Shown here: piece by piece, positions 25,174 to 34,197 of the stretch | Position numbering within the stretch: the stretch's first letter is position 1 | Layout: each line of letters starts with the position of its first letter | Assembly: GCA_964425215.1 (NCBI GenBank) | Contig: CAYRLW010000009.1 | Location: 1-64,000 of the forward strand | Reading direction: 5' to 3' | DNA: 64,000 nt | DNA from: CAYRLW01 sp964425215 | Lineage (GTDB): Bacteria > Spirochaetota > Spirochaetia > Treponematales > Breznakiellaceae | Notes under the pieces: model-generated | What the model was told of the DNA's origin: nothing | Database searches by the model: none | The model's input: only the letters and a program-made list of their open reading frames with translations | Translations under genes and position numbers: made by a program

Positions 25174-27268
25174 CGTCCTTGTTTTTATTTTGCAGAGCCT
25201 GCTTAAAGATAGTTCGGGTATCGATTTTTTCGTCCACCCCGAAGATGGGTTTTTGGCCTTCGCCGTTTAAACTCCTAAAAAGGGGAACGTCCATATCGGA
25301 ATAGGCCCAGCTGTTTTCGTTGTTTACCAGGTTGTCTAAAACCACCACCACCGCCAAGGTATGGTACACCAGGGCGGCGTTGGTTTTTTGTTTTGAGTTT
25401 TTGCCCCCCAAAAGGGCGTCCATTCGGATAGAAAGGGGGTTGGGAACCTGGAAAATGTAGGGTTCCCAGGGGTTATCGATACCATCGCAGGGGGCTTTTT
25501 TTTCAGCTCCCCCCAGTTTGGATCCCCGTTCTATACCCGCCGCTACGGCGGTTAAAAGACGGCGAAGTTTTCTCACCTCCGTATACAGGGGGCTGATATC
25601 CTGCTTGCGAAAAGGGGGTGCGGAAACGGATTCAAATTTAAAGAAGGGCAAAAAATATAACCGTTTAATCCAAAGAAGTTCCATTTGAATCCGTTTGGCG
25701 TAGGTTGAAAGCCGAGCCTCCGGTGAACCGTCGATGACCCTGCAGTATTCCGCCAGACGGGGAAGGTATTCTTTTTCCAAAATTCTTTCTATAAAGTCGT
25801 GCCAACTGGAGATAATGCTATTCATCCCCTCGTCGATTCTTTCGGCTTCGTTTTCTCCCTTCGGCATGGTTCCAAAGGAGACGTACCGGAGCCCGTAAAA
25901 CAGTTCCTCCAAAATATGGGTAAGAATTGAGACCTGTAGCATGGGATCCTGGGGCGCGATAAGTTCGTAACCCCGTTTTAAATCAAAAACGTCAAAAAAA
26001 TAGGGGTACAGATCGGGAAAGTGACCTAGCTTATTCCAACCCGCCTGGGGAAATAGGTTTTCCAGGGTCGCTAAGCCCCTGGTCAAGGCCCTATCGACGA
26101 TGGTCTGCGTACCATCCCTGGTTTCCACCTTTTCCGTGGCCACAGGTTCTTCTCTGATGTCTTCGGTATTTTCGGATGCCATTTCGGTTTCCCGTTTGGG
26201 AGCTTCTTTTTTAGGTTCCGAAGCGGAAGAGACGGGGACGCTATCGACCGGAGCCGGCAAAACCCGATCCGACTCGGAAACCCCAAGGAACGCCATAATC
26301 CGATGCCGGCGGGCGGTAAAAAATTCCTCGTAGGAAAACCAGCGGTCCGATACCAACTTGAGAAACAGGGGATACAAGAGGAAGCGGACGCTTTTTTTAA
26401 TCACCATATACGCGCCAACGGCCAGGCGAACCGAGTCTTGGTGTTTCTCCTTCGCTTCCGTAGGGTTTTCGCTCTGTACCAGGGAGAGAAGATTTTTATA
26501 CGATCGATGCAGGTCCGTTTCTGGATCGATTTTTTCCAAGACAAAAAGGGGCCGATAAATTGCCTTAATGATATCCGCGAAATCGGAAACCTTGGCGTTC
26601 CGAGGGTGGGCTTGAATTTTACCCAGGTCCGAGGTGATTTTTTCTATATTCCAATATCGAATAGCGTCTATCGCGGCAAATCCAAAGGGATCCATTTTTT
26701 TAAATCGTTCGTTCCGTTGGGGATGGTTTCGAGGGAGTAGGGATCGGGTTATCGTAACGAGGGTTTCGATCCGCTGGTAATACTCGTTCATCCGTCTGCT
26801 GACGAAATCGGGGTTAACAAAGTCCGGAGGTTCACCGAAGATGGACAACATGGAATAGAGGACCTGGGTGGGATTTTTTATTTCAAACTCCACCTGGGCG
26901 GCGTACCGATCCATTTTTAACCGTTCCCGGTACGATGGCTTAAGGGGGACCGACAGGTCGTCTCCCGGGTCTAGAATCGTGGTTCGCTTGATTTTTTTTG
27001 GCCGTTCCCCTTCCTGGGGACGAATCTCCACCCGGTGGGTGGGGGCTGTTTTTTTTAAACCGGGCCGGTCCAGGCTGACCTCCACCGTTTCGTGGCGGTG
27101 TCTAGGCTTTTTAACCGTTTCGGGGGGGAGGCTCGTTTTTTCGATCCCCACTTCACCCCCCAAAACTTGGGCCATCCGGCGAGCCTCGTCGGGATCGATA
27201 TCCCCCAGTTTTTTCCGTACCTCGTCCAATTCCCCCGGTTTGTAGATCGCCTTTACTCTTTTTGCCAT
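25157..27268 (-). CDS. Large hypothetical protein, probably spirochaete-specific
   Basis: 703 residues, not recognised. The first 110 residues are charged (KRVKAIYKPGELDEVRKKLGDIDPDEARRM region, many Lys/Arg/Pro). Residues 110-335 and 400-700 look like two all-helical parts joined by a low-complexity, Pro/Glu/Ser-rich linker (about 335-400, SVPVSSASEPKKEAP). No signal peptide, membrane helix or catalytic motif is evident. It follows the DUF2804 gene by 2 bp and is the last gene of a three-gene operon; the C-terminus (NKNKDGPFKS) is encoded within an intergenic repeat copy. A structural or cytoskeletal role cannot be excluded, but nothing shows it. Confidence 0.7.
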   Translation of the reverse strand: MAKRVKAIYKPGELDEVRKKLGDIDPDEARRMAQVLGGEVGIEKTSLPPETVKKPRHRHETVEVSLDRPGLKKTAPTHRVEIRPQEGERPKKIKRTTILDPGDDLSVPLKPSYRERLKMDRYAAQVEFEIKNPTQVLYSMLSIFGEPPDFVNPDFVSRRMNEYYQRIETLVTITRSLLPRNHPQRNERFKKMDPFGFAAIDAIRYWNIEKITSDLGKIQAHPRNAKVSDFADIIKAIYRPLFVLEKIDPETDLHRSYKNLLSLVQSENPTEAKEKHQDSVRLAVGAYMVIKKSVRFLLYPLFLKLVSDRWFSYEEFFTARRHRIMAFLGVSESDRVLPAPVDSVPVSSASEPKKEAPKRETEMASENTEDIREEPVATEKVETRDGTQTIVDRALTRGLATLENLFPQAGWNKLGHFPDLYPYFFDVFDLKRGYELIAPQDPMLQVSILTHILEELFYGLRYVSFGTMPKGENEAERIDEGMNSIISSWHDFIERILEKEYLPRLAEYCRVIDGSPEARLSTYAKRIQMELLWIKRLYFLPFFKFESVSAPPFRKQDISPLYTEVRKLRRLLTAVAAGIERGSKLGGAEKKAPCDGIDNPWEPYIFQVPNPLSIRMDALLGGKNSKQKTNAALVYHTLAVVVVLDNLVNNENSWAYSDMDVPLFRSLNGEGQKPIFGVDEKIDTRTIFKQALQNKNKDGPFKS

Positions 27269-27270
27269 AC

Positions 27271-28320
27271 CTATACCCGTAGATAAATTTGTTCCCCAAA
27301 CCCCGTTAGATTGTGGATAGCGATTCTTTCTCCCTCCGACGTCAGGAGCATGCCGTTAAAATATCCCAGGGGGGCAAAGTACTCACTGCGGGTAAGGAGA
27401 AAATCAAAGGAAAAATGGGCCGGTTCCCGGGGCGTAAAGGTCAAATCCACCATTCCCTCCAGGTCTTGAATGATCCAGTTGCCCTCGGGCCCTTCGGGCA
27501 TGGTGATTTTTACCGGCGGAAGGGGGGTAGGACGACCGTCCAACCAAAGACCGTTTTCGTTATTTTTAAAGGTATCCTTGGCTTGGTTTTCCGCGATGCT
27601 AAAACCAAAGGAACGGTTGGAAGGGTCAAACCCAAAACCGGTACACCAGATGTTCCTCATTCGATAGGGGTAAAACCCTTTATAGTCAAAGACAAACCCC
27701 GACGTGTTTTCTGGATTAAAGGAAACGTGGCGTCCGCCAAAAACCATATCCCCCCGAACCGGGGCCATTACCTTAAACGAGTACATACATCGCTGATCCG
27801 AAAAGGGAAGACAGGTTACCAGGGGGCTCGCTTTAGACCTGCTTAGATCCAGCTCCACGTGGGCGGTAAAAGAAGGCCGTTTTCGCGTGGGTTCCACGTC
27901 CAAATCCAGTTCGACGATGTCCGCGTCTAGCCAGTCGTGGATACGAAAATAAAAACCGTAGCTTCGGCTGGTTACCGCGGAATTGTACAAACTTCGGGGG
28001 AGATGCCAGGACCCCAAGGGGAGGGATTTTCGGAATATCAATTTTTCTTTGGTTTCCTTATCCCAAAGAAAAACCTGGGCAATCCGATAAAATTTTTCGT
28101 TGGTCAACGCCGCTACCAGGTAGTATCGATCGTCTTGAATTTGAAAGGATTGCCACTCTTTAATCCGATAATTTCGCATCCATTTAGGAAGGGGAAAGCG
28201 GTAGGGGCGATGAATAGATAACAGATCCACATCGTCAAAGGCCCGGGTCCAGGTTCCAAAAATGGGACTCCCCTTCTCGATGGGGCTGGGCTTGGAACTT
28301 TGCAGGTCCCGCTGGTACAT
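27271..28320 (-). CDS. DUF2804 family protein
   Basis: 349 residues of mostly beta structure. Motifs such as WLDADIVELDLDVEP, GRHVSFNPENTSGFVFDYKGFYPYRM and GFGFDPSNRSFGFSIAEN are those of DUF2804, a family found in bacteria and some eukaryotes with no assigned reaction; the fold resembles lipid- or terpenoid-binding calycin-like proteins (hydroxyneurosporene synthase-type relatives). No signal peptide, so cytoplasmic. Its start overlaps the stop of the beta-hydroxyacid dehydrogenase gene (ATGA) and it is 2 bp ahead of the 703-residue hypothetical, hence one operon. Confidence 0.75.
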   Translation of the reverse strand: MYQRDLQSSKPSPIEKGSPIFGTWTRAFDDVDLLSIHRPYRFPLPKWMRNYRIKEWQSFQIQDDRYYLVAALTNEKFYRIAQVFLWDKETKEKLIFRKSLPLGSWHLPRSLYNSAVTSRSYGFYFRIHDWLDADIVELDLDVEPTRKRPSFTAHVELDLSRSKASPLVTCLPFSDQRCMYSFKVMAPVRGDMVFGGRHVSFNPENTSGFVFDYKGFYPYRMRNIWCTGFGFDPSNRSFGFSIAENQAKDTFKNNENGLWLDGRPTPLPPVKITMPEGPEGNWIIQDLEGMVDLTFTPREPAHFSFDFLLTRSEYFAPLGYFNGMLLTSEGERIAIHNLTGFGEQIYLRV

Positions 28321-29285
28321 CAGGCCCTTTCCAATGCGTACAAAAGGAAGATGGCCTGGGTACCCAGGTCCGCGCCGGTGGTCGCTTCCGGAGGGATAGC
28401 CGCCTTGGTCATGGTATGGGGGGAAAGCTGGGCCACCGCCTTCTCTGCGGCCCGTTCCAGGGCCGATCTATCCATGGCCGCCAGGGTTTGGTACATTTTA
28501 TGCGCCATTTCCAACCCCGGCAAGCGGAGGGAAAGTTCCTTGGCCGAATCCAGGGCTATGCCCATGTCTTTGATGAAATGCTTGATATAAAACCCCGGGG
28601 ACACGTTTCCGTCCAGCATCCGGGGGACCAAATTGGAAAGGGACCAACTGCCCGCGGCTCCGCTTTCTATGCTCTTGAGCATGGTTCGGGGATTCAGTCC
28701 CGCGGCGTTCCCGTATACCAGGGCTTCGCTTACGGCCAGCATGGTGGACGCGATTACGATTTGGTTAGCCATTTTGCAGTACTGTCCCGCCCCGTTTTTA
28801 CCCTGGAGGACCACGTTTTTCCCCATCTTTAAAAGGATAGGGAGGGCCCGTTCAAAAGCCCCTTCCTCGCCCCCAACCATAATGCTGAGGGTGCCGTTTT
28901 TTGCCCCCAGGTCTCCGCCTGATACGGGGGCATCCAGCGCCGACAGTCCCCGTTCTTTAGCGATTTCGCCGATTTTTTGGGCTAAGCGGGGACTCGAGGT
29001 GGTCATATCGATGAGCAGGGCGCCTTTTTTTGCGGATTCCACGATTCCCCGGTGACCCAGGTAAATCTCTTCCACATCCTTGGGGTACCCCACGATGGTG
29101 ATAACCCCATCGGCATCCCGAACCGCCTGCTCCGGGCTATCGGCCCACAAAGCACCCCGTTCCAAGAGGTCCGCCGCTTTCTGTTTGGTTCTATTGTACA
29201 CCGTAAGTTTATAGCCGGCGGTTAAAAGATGGTTAGCCATGCTTTTGCCCATGACTCCCGTACCGATAAACGCGATCTTTTCCAT
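28320..29285 (-). CDS. 3-hydroxyisobutyrate / beta-hydroxyacid dehydrogenase family protein
   Basis: 321 residues. N-terminal MEKIAFIGTGVMGKSMANHLL is the NAD(P) site (GxGxMG); SALDAPVSGGDLGAKNGTL is the family substrate block (DAPVSGG), and the catalytic Lys lies in GAGQYCKMANQI (near 170). Members oxidise 3-hydroxyisobutyrate, tartronate semialdehyde or related acids, or reduce succinic semialdehyde. The C-terminus is about 25 residues longer than usual. The start at 29285 is where homology begins; TATACT ends 7 nt before it and no ribosome site exists. It is divergent from the beta-CASP gene across 47 bp. Confidence 0.88.
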   Translation of the reverse strand: MEKIAFIGTGVMGKSMANHLLTAGYKLTVYNRTKQKAADLLERGALWADSPEQAVRDADGVITIVGYPKDVEEIYLGHRGIVESAKKGALLIDMTTSSPRLAQKIGEIAKERGLSALDAPVSGGDLGAKNGTLSIMVGGEEGAFERALPILLKMGKNVVLQGKNGAGQYCKMANQIVIASTMLAVSEALVYGNAAGLNPRTMLKSIESGAAGSWSLSNLVPRMLDGNVSPGFYIKHFIKDMGIALDSAKELSLRLPGLEMAHKMYQTLAAMDRSALERAAEKAVAQLSPHTMTKAAIPPEATTGADLGTQAIFLLYALERA

Positions 29286-29332
29286 GGGTTTTAGTATACA
29301 CCTTAAAGAAAAAATAGTGTATGGTAAAAGGT
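29286..29332. promoter_or_regulatory. Compact divergent promoter region with two -10 boxes close to starts
   Basis: Minus strand: TATACT at 29298-29293, 7 nt before ATG 29285. Plus strand: TATGGT at 29320-29325, 7 nt before ATG 29333. Both boxes lie inside an inverted repeat, ATACAC (29296-29301) with GTGTAT (29317-29322). Neither gene has a usable ribosome site apart from an AAGG touching the plus-strand ATG. -35 boxes are weak. Confidence 0.5.
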
Positions 29333-30742
29333 ATGGCAATAACATTATATTCCCTCGGCGCGGCCGAGGAAGTGACGGGTTCCAAACACGTTTTGGAGGT
29401 GGACGGGCGATCCTATATGGTCGATTGCGGAGCGTTTCAGGGGAAACGGGCCGAAGCGGATCGCAAAAACAGGGAATTCGGTATCGAAAGCGATCGTATC
29501 GAATCGGTAGTCCTTACCCATGGCCATTTTGACCATTGCGGGCTCTTGCCTCTGCTCCCCAAGCGGGGGTATCGGGGAAATATATATTCCACCCCGGCGA
29601 CCAGGGATATTGCGGGGCTGGTAATGATGGATTCCGCCCGGATTCAGGCTCGGGACGCGGAATATTTACAAAAACAAGCGGTAAAAAAGGGCGAACAGTT
29701 TGATTGGAAGCCCCTATACGAAGAGCAGGACGTGGTTAAAGCGTCGGGACAGATGATTTCCGTATCCTACCATCGGCCGATTTGGATTGGCGAGGGGGTT
29801 TCCTTAGAGTTTTACGACGCGGGTCATATTTTAGGGTCCGCCATGGCCCTTATTACGGTTAAACAGAATGGCCAGGAGACCAAAATAGCCTTTACGGGGG
29901 ACTTGGGCCGTAAAAATAAGCCCATAATCCGGGACCCGGAAATCGTTCCCGCTCCGGATTATTTGGTTTTGGAGAGTACCTACGGGGATAGACAGCACGA
30001 TTCATCCGACGACGCCATGGCCCGCTTGGCCGACGCGGTGAACCGGACTGTAAAGAATCGGGGTAAAATTTTAATCCCCGCCTTTGCGGTGGAGCGGACC
30101 CAGGAACTGGTCTACTACTTCCACCTGCTGGTGGATAAGGGGCTTATTCCTGCCATTCCTATCTACATGGATTCTCCCATGGCCACCAACGCGACCACGA
30201 TCTTCCAACTGCACCCGGAATGTTACGACCAGGAGACCTACGACGCCTTTACCAAGCACCACGCCAATCCCTTTGGCTTTAACTCCCTCCACTTTACCTC
30301 CAGCGTGGAAGAGTCCAAGGCCCTCAACGAGCTTAAGGGCCCTGCGGTCATCATTTCCGCCGATGGTATGTGCGAAGCCGGGAGAATTCAGCATCATTTG
30401 ATCCAACACATCGGGGACCCGGATACCACGATTCTTATCGTGGGGTATATGGCGGAAAACACCCTAGGCCGACGGATTAAGGATCGGGAAAAGGAAGTAA
30501 AAATACACGGGCAATGGTTCCCGGTCCGTGCCCAGGTGGAGTCCATAGAAGCCTTCAGTGCCCACGCGGATTATGTGGAGGCCACCGAATGGCTCGATTC
30601 CTTGGACACGTCCCGTCTAAAAAAGATATTTATGGTCCACGGTGAAAAGGACGCCCAAAGGGCCTTTAAGCAGTACCTGGCGGATCGGGGCTACACAAAC
30701 GTGGAGGTGGTAAAGTACGGCGCCACCTATACCTTGGAGTGA
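29333..30742 (+). CDS. Beta-CASP metallo-beta-lactamase-fold RNase (CPSF73/Ysh1-like)
   Basis: 469 residues. The metal-binding motif LTHGHFDHCGLLP (HxHxDH) is complete, followed by motif III in YDAGHILGSAM and Asp in FTGDLGRK. Beta-CASP motifs A (LESTYGDR), B (FAVERTQEL) and C (SAHADY, plus MVHGEKDA) are present. Bacterial members are RNA endo/exonucleases. There is no KH domain. It lies directly upstream of an rRNA methyltransferase gene with overlapping stop, so RNA processing is the likely field. ATG 29321 in frame would add four residues; 29333 is preferred by homology and the -10 position. Confidence 0.9.
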   Translation: MAITLYSLGAAEEVTGSKHVLEVDGRSYMVDCGAFQGKRAEADRKNREFGIESDRIESVVLTHGHFDHCGLLPLLPKRGYRGNIYSTPATRDIAGLVMMDSARIQARDAEYLQKQAVKKGEQFDWKPLYEEQDVVKASGQMISVSYHRPIWIGEGVSLEFYDAGHILGSAMALITVKQNGQETKIAFTGDLGRKNKPIIRDPEIVPAPDYLVLESTYGDRQHDSSDDAMARLADAVNRTVKNRGKILIPAFAVERTQELVYYFHLLVDKGLIPAIPIYMDSPMATNATTIFQLHPECYDQETYDAFTKHHANPFGFNSLHFTSSVEESKALNELKGPAVIISADGMCEAGRIQHHLIQHIGDPDTTILIVGYMAENTLGRRIKDREKEVKIHGQWFPVRAQVESIEAFSAHADYVEATEWLDSLDTSRLKKIFMVHGEKDAQRAFKQYLADRGYTNVEVVKYGATYTLE

Positions 30743-30744
30743 CC

Positions 30745-31464
30745 GTGGCGTACATAACAGGATTCCATGCGATCGAGGAAATGATAAAATCGGGCAAGGC
30801 CCAGGGGCCCCTGTTGGTTGCCAACGCGGGACCCCGGGCCCGGTCCATCATGTCCCTGGCGGTGGACCATAAAATTAGAACCGATCGGGTGGGGGAACAC
30901 GAGTTGGACCGCCTGGCCCCGGACCATCGGGGCATAGCCCTTTTTGTCGAATCCAAGGGACCGGTCAACGAAATTACGGTGGAACAATTTCTGGAAGATT
31001 TGGACAAAGACTCGGATGCCCTGGTCGTACTGTTGGACGGTATCACGGATCCGCACAACTACGGGGCCATACTCCGGTCCTGCGATCAGTTTGGGGTGAA
31101 CCTGGTGGTGGTGGGAAACCGTCGTTCGGCCAAGGACGCGGAAGTGGTGTCCAAAACCAGCGCTGGCGCCGCGGCGTGGGTGCCCATAGCCGGGGTTTCC
31201 AACCTGACCAGGGCGGCGGAACAGCTTAAAGAGGCGGGGTTTTGGCTCTACGGGGCCGATATGGCGGGAATACCAGTGTACGAGGTGGACCTAAAGGGTC
31301 GGACTGCCATGATTTTAGGAAGCGAGGGTTCGGGTCTTTCGCGGCTCCTGCGGGAAACCTGCGACGCCATGATCGCCATCCCCTCTAGGGGTCGTATCGA
31401 TTCGTTAAACGTATCCGTGGCCGCGGGGGTCTTGCTGTACGAAGCCCTGCGACAACGGAACTAA
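30745..31464 (+). CDS. rlmB: TrmH/SpoU-type RNA 2'-O-methyltransferase, RlmB-like
   Basis: 239 residues. A small N-terminal substrate-binding domain (YITGFHAIEEMIKSGK, about 1-75) is followed by the knotted SPOUT domain with motif 1 DPHNYGAILRSCDQFG, motif 2 LGSEGSGLSRLLRETCD and motif 3 SLNVSVAAGVLLYEALRQR. RlmB methylates G2251 of 23S rRNA with SAM; assignment to that site is by family. The GTG at 30745 is chosen because TTGGAG sits 5 nt before it, inside the end of the beta-CASP gene; a GTG at 30739 is also in frame. Convergent with the small membrane protein gene, 13 bp apart. Confidence 0.85.
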   Translation: MAYITGFHAIEEMIKSGKAQGPLLVANAGPRARSIMSLAVDHKIRTDRVGEHELDRLAPDHRGIALFVESKGPVNEITVEQFLEDLDKDSDALVVLLDGITDPHNYGAILRSCDQFGVNLVVVGNRRSAKDAEVVSKTSAGAAAWVPIAGVSNLTRAAEQLKEAGFWLYGADMAGIPVYEVDLKGRTAMILGSEGSGLSRLLRETCDAMIAIPSRGRIDSLNVSVAAGVLLYEALRQRN

Positions 31465-31477
31465 TAGCGTTACAATC

Positions 31478-31750
31478 CTAAATTTGGTTCTCCGGTGCAG
31501 CTTCGGCCGGAGAATCGTCTTCCTCTTCGGAATTTTCCCCTTCCTCGTCTTCCACCGTTTCGCCCCGGGCAATCGCCTCCCGGCGCAGTTTCTTTTTTAG
31601 TTCCTTTTCTTCTTTCTTCTTTTTTCTATCCAGCTCTTTCCGTCGTTTCTCCGCGTTATAGTTTGGTTTCAATAGGTCCTTCTTGTAAAAATCGAATAAA
31701 ACCACTATACACGAATATAAAATAAATGTCTGTATAACCCAAGGCTCCAT
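31478..31750 (-). CDS. Small membrane-anchored charged protein, function unknown
   Basis: 90 residues from ATG 31750. One membrane helix at about 3-22 (WVIQTFILYSCIVVLFDFY), then a strongly Lys/Glu-rich coiled-coil-like stretch (KRRKELDRKKKKEEKELKKK) and an acidic tail (EDEEGENSEEEDD). Not recognised. An ATG at 31774 would add eight residues. TATACC at 31763-31758 lies 7 nt before ATG 31750 with no ribosome site, which fits the leaderless pattern seen elsewhere. The charge pattern could suit binding to nucleic acid or to a basic partner near the membrane, but that is guesswork. Confidence 0.65.
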   Translation of the reverse strand: MEPWVIQTFILYSCIVVLFDFYKKDLLKPNYNAEKRRKELDRKKKKEEKELKKKLRREAIARGETVEDEEGENSEEEDDSPAEAAPENQI

Positions 31751-31931
31751 CGAAAGGGGTATACTTTTAAACAACCGTACCCCTTAGTACATTTATACTA
31801 CGAATAATTCACCATGGCGGGACAAAAGTCACTTCCGGGATCGCGAAGGGGGGCGTATTGTAAAAGACACACGCAGGGGCGTTATGCCCGCTGTAATCTA
31901 CGTTGACCTATCTCAGAAGGAGGCATAGGGT

Positions 31932-33161
31932 ATGAAAAAGTCGCTCGCCGTTTTGGCCGCGCTCTCGATCGCCGCAGCCGCATTCGCGTCGGGCTCCAAC
32001 GAATTGGTTATCAATTCGTACATGTCCGATCAAGCGCCGAAGGATGTATTTCAAAAATTGGTGGATGATTTCCAGAAGAAAAATCCCGACATTAAGGTGA
32101 CGGTTAATACGACCGCCCACGAACAGTTCAAAACCCTGCTCCCCAGCTGGCTTACCTCCAAACAGGCTCCCGATGTGGTGACCTGGTTCGCCGGCTACCG
32201 GATGCAAGCCTTTGCCGAAAAGGGGCTTTTGGAACCGATTAACGACGTATTCCCCGGCGGTTCCTTCGAGTCCGAGTTCCCCGCCGCGTTTAAATCTTCC
32301 GCCAGCTACAACGGGAACGTGTATTTTATGCCCCAAAGCTGGTACTGGTGGGCGGTGTACTACAACAAGGACGTTTTTGCCAAGCTGAACCTTTCTATTC
32401 CCAAGACCGCCGATGAATTCCTGGCGGTATGCGACAAACTTAAAGCCGCAGGCATCGATCCTATCGCCATTGGGGCCAAGGACACCTGGACCGCCGGCGG
32501 TTGGTTTGACTACATGGACAGCGCGGTTAACGGCGGGGATTTCCACGTTAAGCTGACCAAGGGTGATGTGGCCTACACCGACCCGGCGGTTAAAAAGAGC
32601 TTTGGCTATATCGCCGAGCTGGCCCGCCGCGGGTACTTTATGCCCAACGCTTCCAGCTATTCCTGGCAAGAAGCGGCTAACGTTCTTTTCCAGGGCAAGG
32701 CTGGGATGTACCTGATGGGTCAATTCATCAAAGACGTGGCTCCCGCGGACGTTAAGGATAAGATCGATTTCTTCAAATTCCCCGTGTTTGAAGGCCGGAC
32801 CGACTACTCCGTGGATACCCCCACCGACGGCTTTATGATTCCCAAGAACGCGAAGAATAAAGCGGCCGCCAAGAAATTTATGGCCTACCTTGCCACCGCC
32901 GAAGCCCAGGAAATGTTCTGCAAACCCCTGGGACGCTTAGCGGCCAACAAAAAAGTGCCCGTGCCGAACGCTGACGCCCAGCGGGGTCTGGACATGGTTC
33001 TCGGCGCCAAGACCGCCATGCAGTTCTACGACCGGGACGCTCCGGAAGAAATGGCCGCCAAGGGCATGAACGCCATTGTGGACCTTATTTCTAACCCCGG
33101 TCAGATTGATACTATTCTTACCAACCTGGACAAAGAACGGGTTCGGATCTACGCGAAGTAA
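31932..33161 (+). CDS. Sugar ABC transporter substrate-binding protein (CUT1, family 1)
   Basis: 409 residues. A signal peptide occupies about 1-20 (KKSLAVLAALSIAAAAFASG). The mature part is a typical family 1 solute-binding protein: DDFQKKNPDIKVTVNTT, APDVVTWFAGY, YYNKDVFAKLNL, AKKFMAYLATAEAQEMF. It would capture an oligosaccharide or sugar in the periplasm for the two permeases downstream. AAGGAGG precedes the ATG. A strong hairpin follows its stop (33173-33201), a common device to keep binding-protein mRNA more abundant than permease mRNA. Substrate unknown. Confidence 0.93.
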   Translation: MKKSLAVLAALSIAAAAFASGSNELVINSYMSDQAPKDVFQKLVDDFQKKNPDIKVTVNTTAHEQFKTLLPSWLTSKQAPDVVTWFAGYRMQAFAEKGLLEPINDVFPGGSFESEFPAAFKSSASYNGNVYFMPQSWYWWAVYYNKDVFAKLNLSIPKTADEFLAVCDKLKAAGIDPIAIGAKDTWTAGGWFDYMDSAVNGGDFHVKLTKGDVAYTDPAVKKSFGYIAELARRGYFMPNASSYSWQEAANVLFQGKAGMYLMGQFIKDVAPADVKDKIDFFKFPVFEGRTDYSVDTPTDGFMIPKNAKNKAAAKKFMAYLATAEAQEMFCKPLGRLAANKKVPVPNADAQRGLDMVLGAKTAMQFYDRDAPEEMAAKGMNAIVDLISNPGQIDTILTNLDKERVRIYAK

Positions 33162-33172
33162 AAAATTATAGC

Positions 33173-33201
33173 CAGCGCAAAACCCACCGGGTTTTGCGCT
33201 G
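33173..33201 (+). promoter_or_regulatory. Intra-operon hairpin after the sugar-binding-protein gene
   Basis: CAGCGCAAAACCC (33173-33185) and GGGTTTTGCGCTG (33189-33201) form a perfect 13-bp stem with a 3-nt loop. There is no T-run, and the permease genes follow in the same direction after about 100 bp, so it is better read as an mRNA stabiliser or partial attenuator than as a terminator. Confidence 0.65.
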
Positions 33202-33303
33202 ATGGCCCTAGAAAAATACCGCCATGGGGTCTTGCGAAGAGGATCGTTTTCGCAGGAAATCCCACGCGGTTTAGGGTAATTTCCCATTCCGAGGAGCGGC
33301 TTG

Positions 33304-34188
33304 ATGACCGTCAAACTTACAAAAAACACCCTGTTACCCTGGGCATTTCTGGCGCTTCCGCTGACGATGTACGTTATCTGGGTCATCTTCCCGGTTCTTC
33401 AGAGTCTGTTGTTCAGCATGACCTACAGGGATACGATCATGTACGGCCGGAAATTTATCGGTTTTGGCAACTTTGTCCGCCTTGTGCAGGATCCCCAGTT
33501 TCATCTGGCCTTATGGAATAACTTTATATGGCTTATCGCTTTTGTGGGCATTCCCATTCCCCTGGGTTTGGGCGTGGCGATGCTTTTTAACCAAGAATAC
33601 GGTGGGGCTCGGCTTTACAAGACCCTTTTTTATATACCCATGACCCTTTCGTTCGCCGTAATCGGCACCATTTGGGCCTGGATTTATCACCCCGATTTTG
33701 GGGTATTGAACACCCTTCTGCGGGCGGTAGGTTTACAACAATACGCGGTCCAATGGCTGGGGGATAAACGGTATATGACCCTGGCCCTCGTGGTGGTGGG
33801 AATTTGGAGGCAGGTTCCCTACGTGATGATCCTCTATTTGGCGGGTTTGAAAAACGTGCCGGAAGAATTGGTAGAGGCGGCTACGGTGGACGGGGCTAAC
33901 TGGGGACAGCGGTTTCGTCACGTGATTATCCCCATGCTGGCGCCGGCGACGGTGGTAGCGGTGACCATTTCTATTATCGATTCGTTGCGGTCCTTCGATA
34001 TCGTTTACGTGATGACCAACACAAAAGCCCGGGCGGCGGAGGTGTTGGCCAGCTACATGTACTCGTCGGCCTTTGCGTACCAGGACTATGGATACGGGTC
34101 GGCTATCGCGGTGGTACAATTTTTAATTACCTTCGCCTTTATCGTGGTATACGTATCCAATACCCTGAAAAATGAATTACAACGGTAG
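33304..34188 (+). CDS. Sugar ABC transporter permease, MalF/UgpA type
   Basis: 294 residues, six predicted membrane helices. The family EAA loop is EAATVDGANWGQRFRHVIIPML (near 200), which contacts an ATPase. A TTG directly before ATG 33304 is also in frame; GAGGAG lies nine nt upstream. It forms a heterodimer channel with the next gene product. No ATPase gene lies in this cluster, so a shared MsiK-like ATPase elsewhere must energise it (inference from gene content). Confidence 0.93.
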   Translation: MTVKLTKNTLLPWAFLALPLTMYVIWVIFPVLQSLLFSMTYRDTIMYGRKFIGFGNFVRLVQDPQFHLALWNNFIWLIAFVGIPIPLGLGVAMLFNQEYGGARLYKTLFYIPMTLSFAVIGTIWAWIYHPDFGVLNTLLRAVGLQQYAVQWLGDKRYMTLALVVVGIWRQVPYVMILYLAGLKNVPEELVEAATVDGANWGQRFRHVIIPMLAPATVVAVTISIIDSLRSFDIVYVMTNTKARAAEVLASYMYSSAFAYQDYGYGSAIAVVQFLITFAFIVVYVSNTLKNELQR

Positions 34189-34197
34189 GGGGACGCG

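Noticed and set aside
31908..32723. 271-codon open frame on the minus strand
   Set aside because: It is the shadow of the sugar-binding-protein gene on the other strand; its residues show no domain pattern, and the plus-strand protein is unmistakable.
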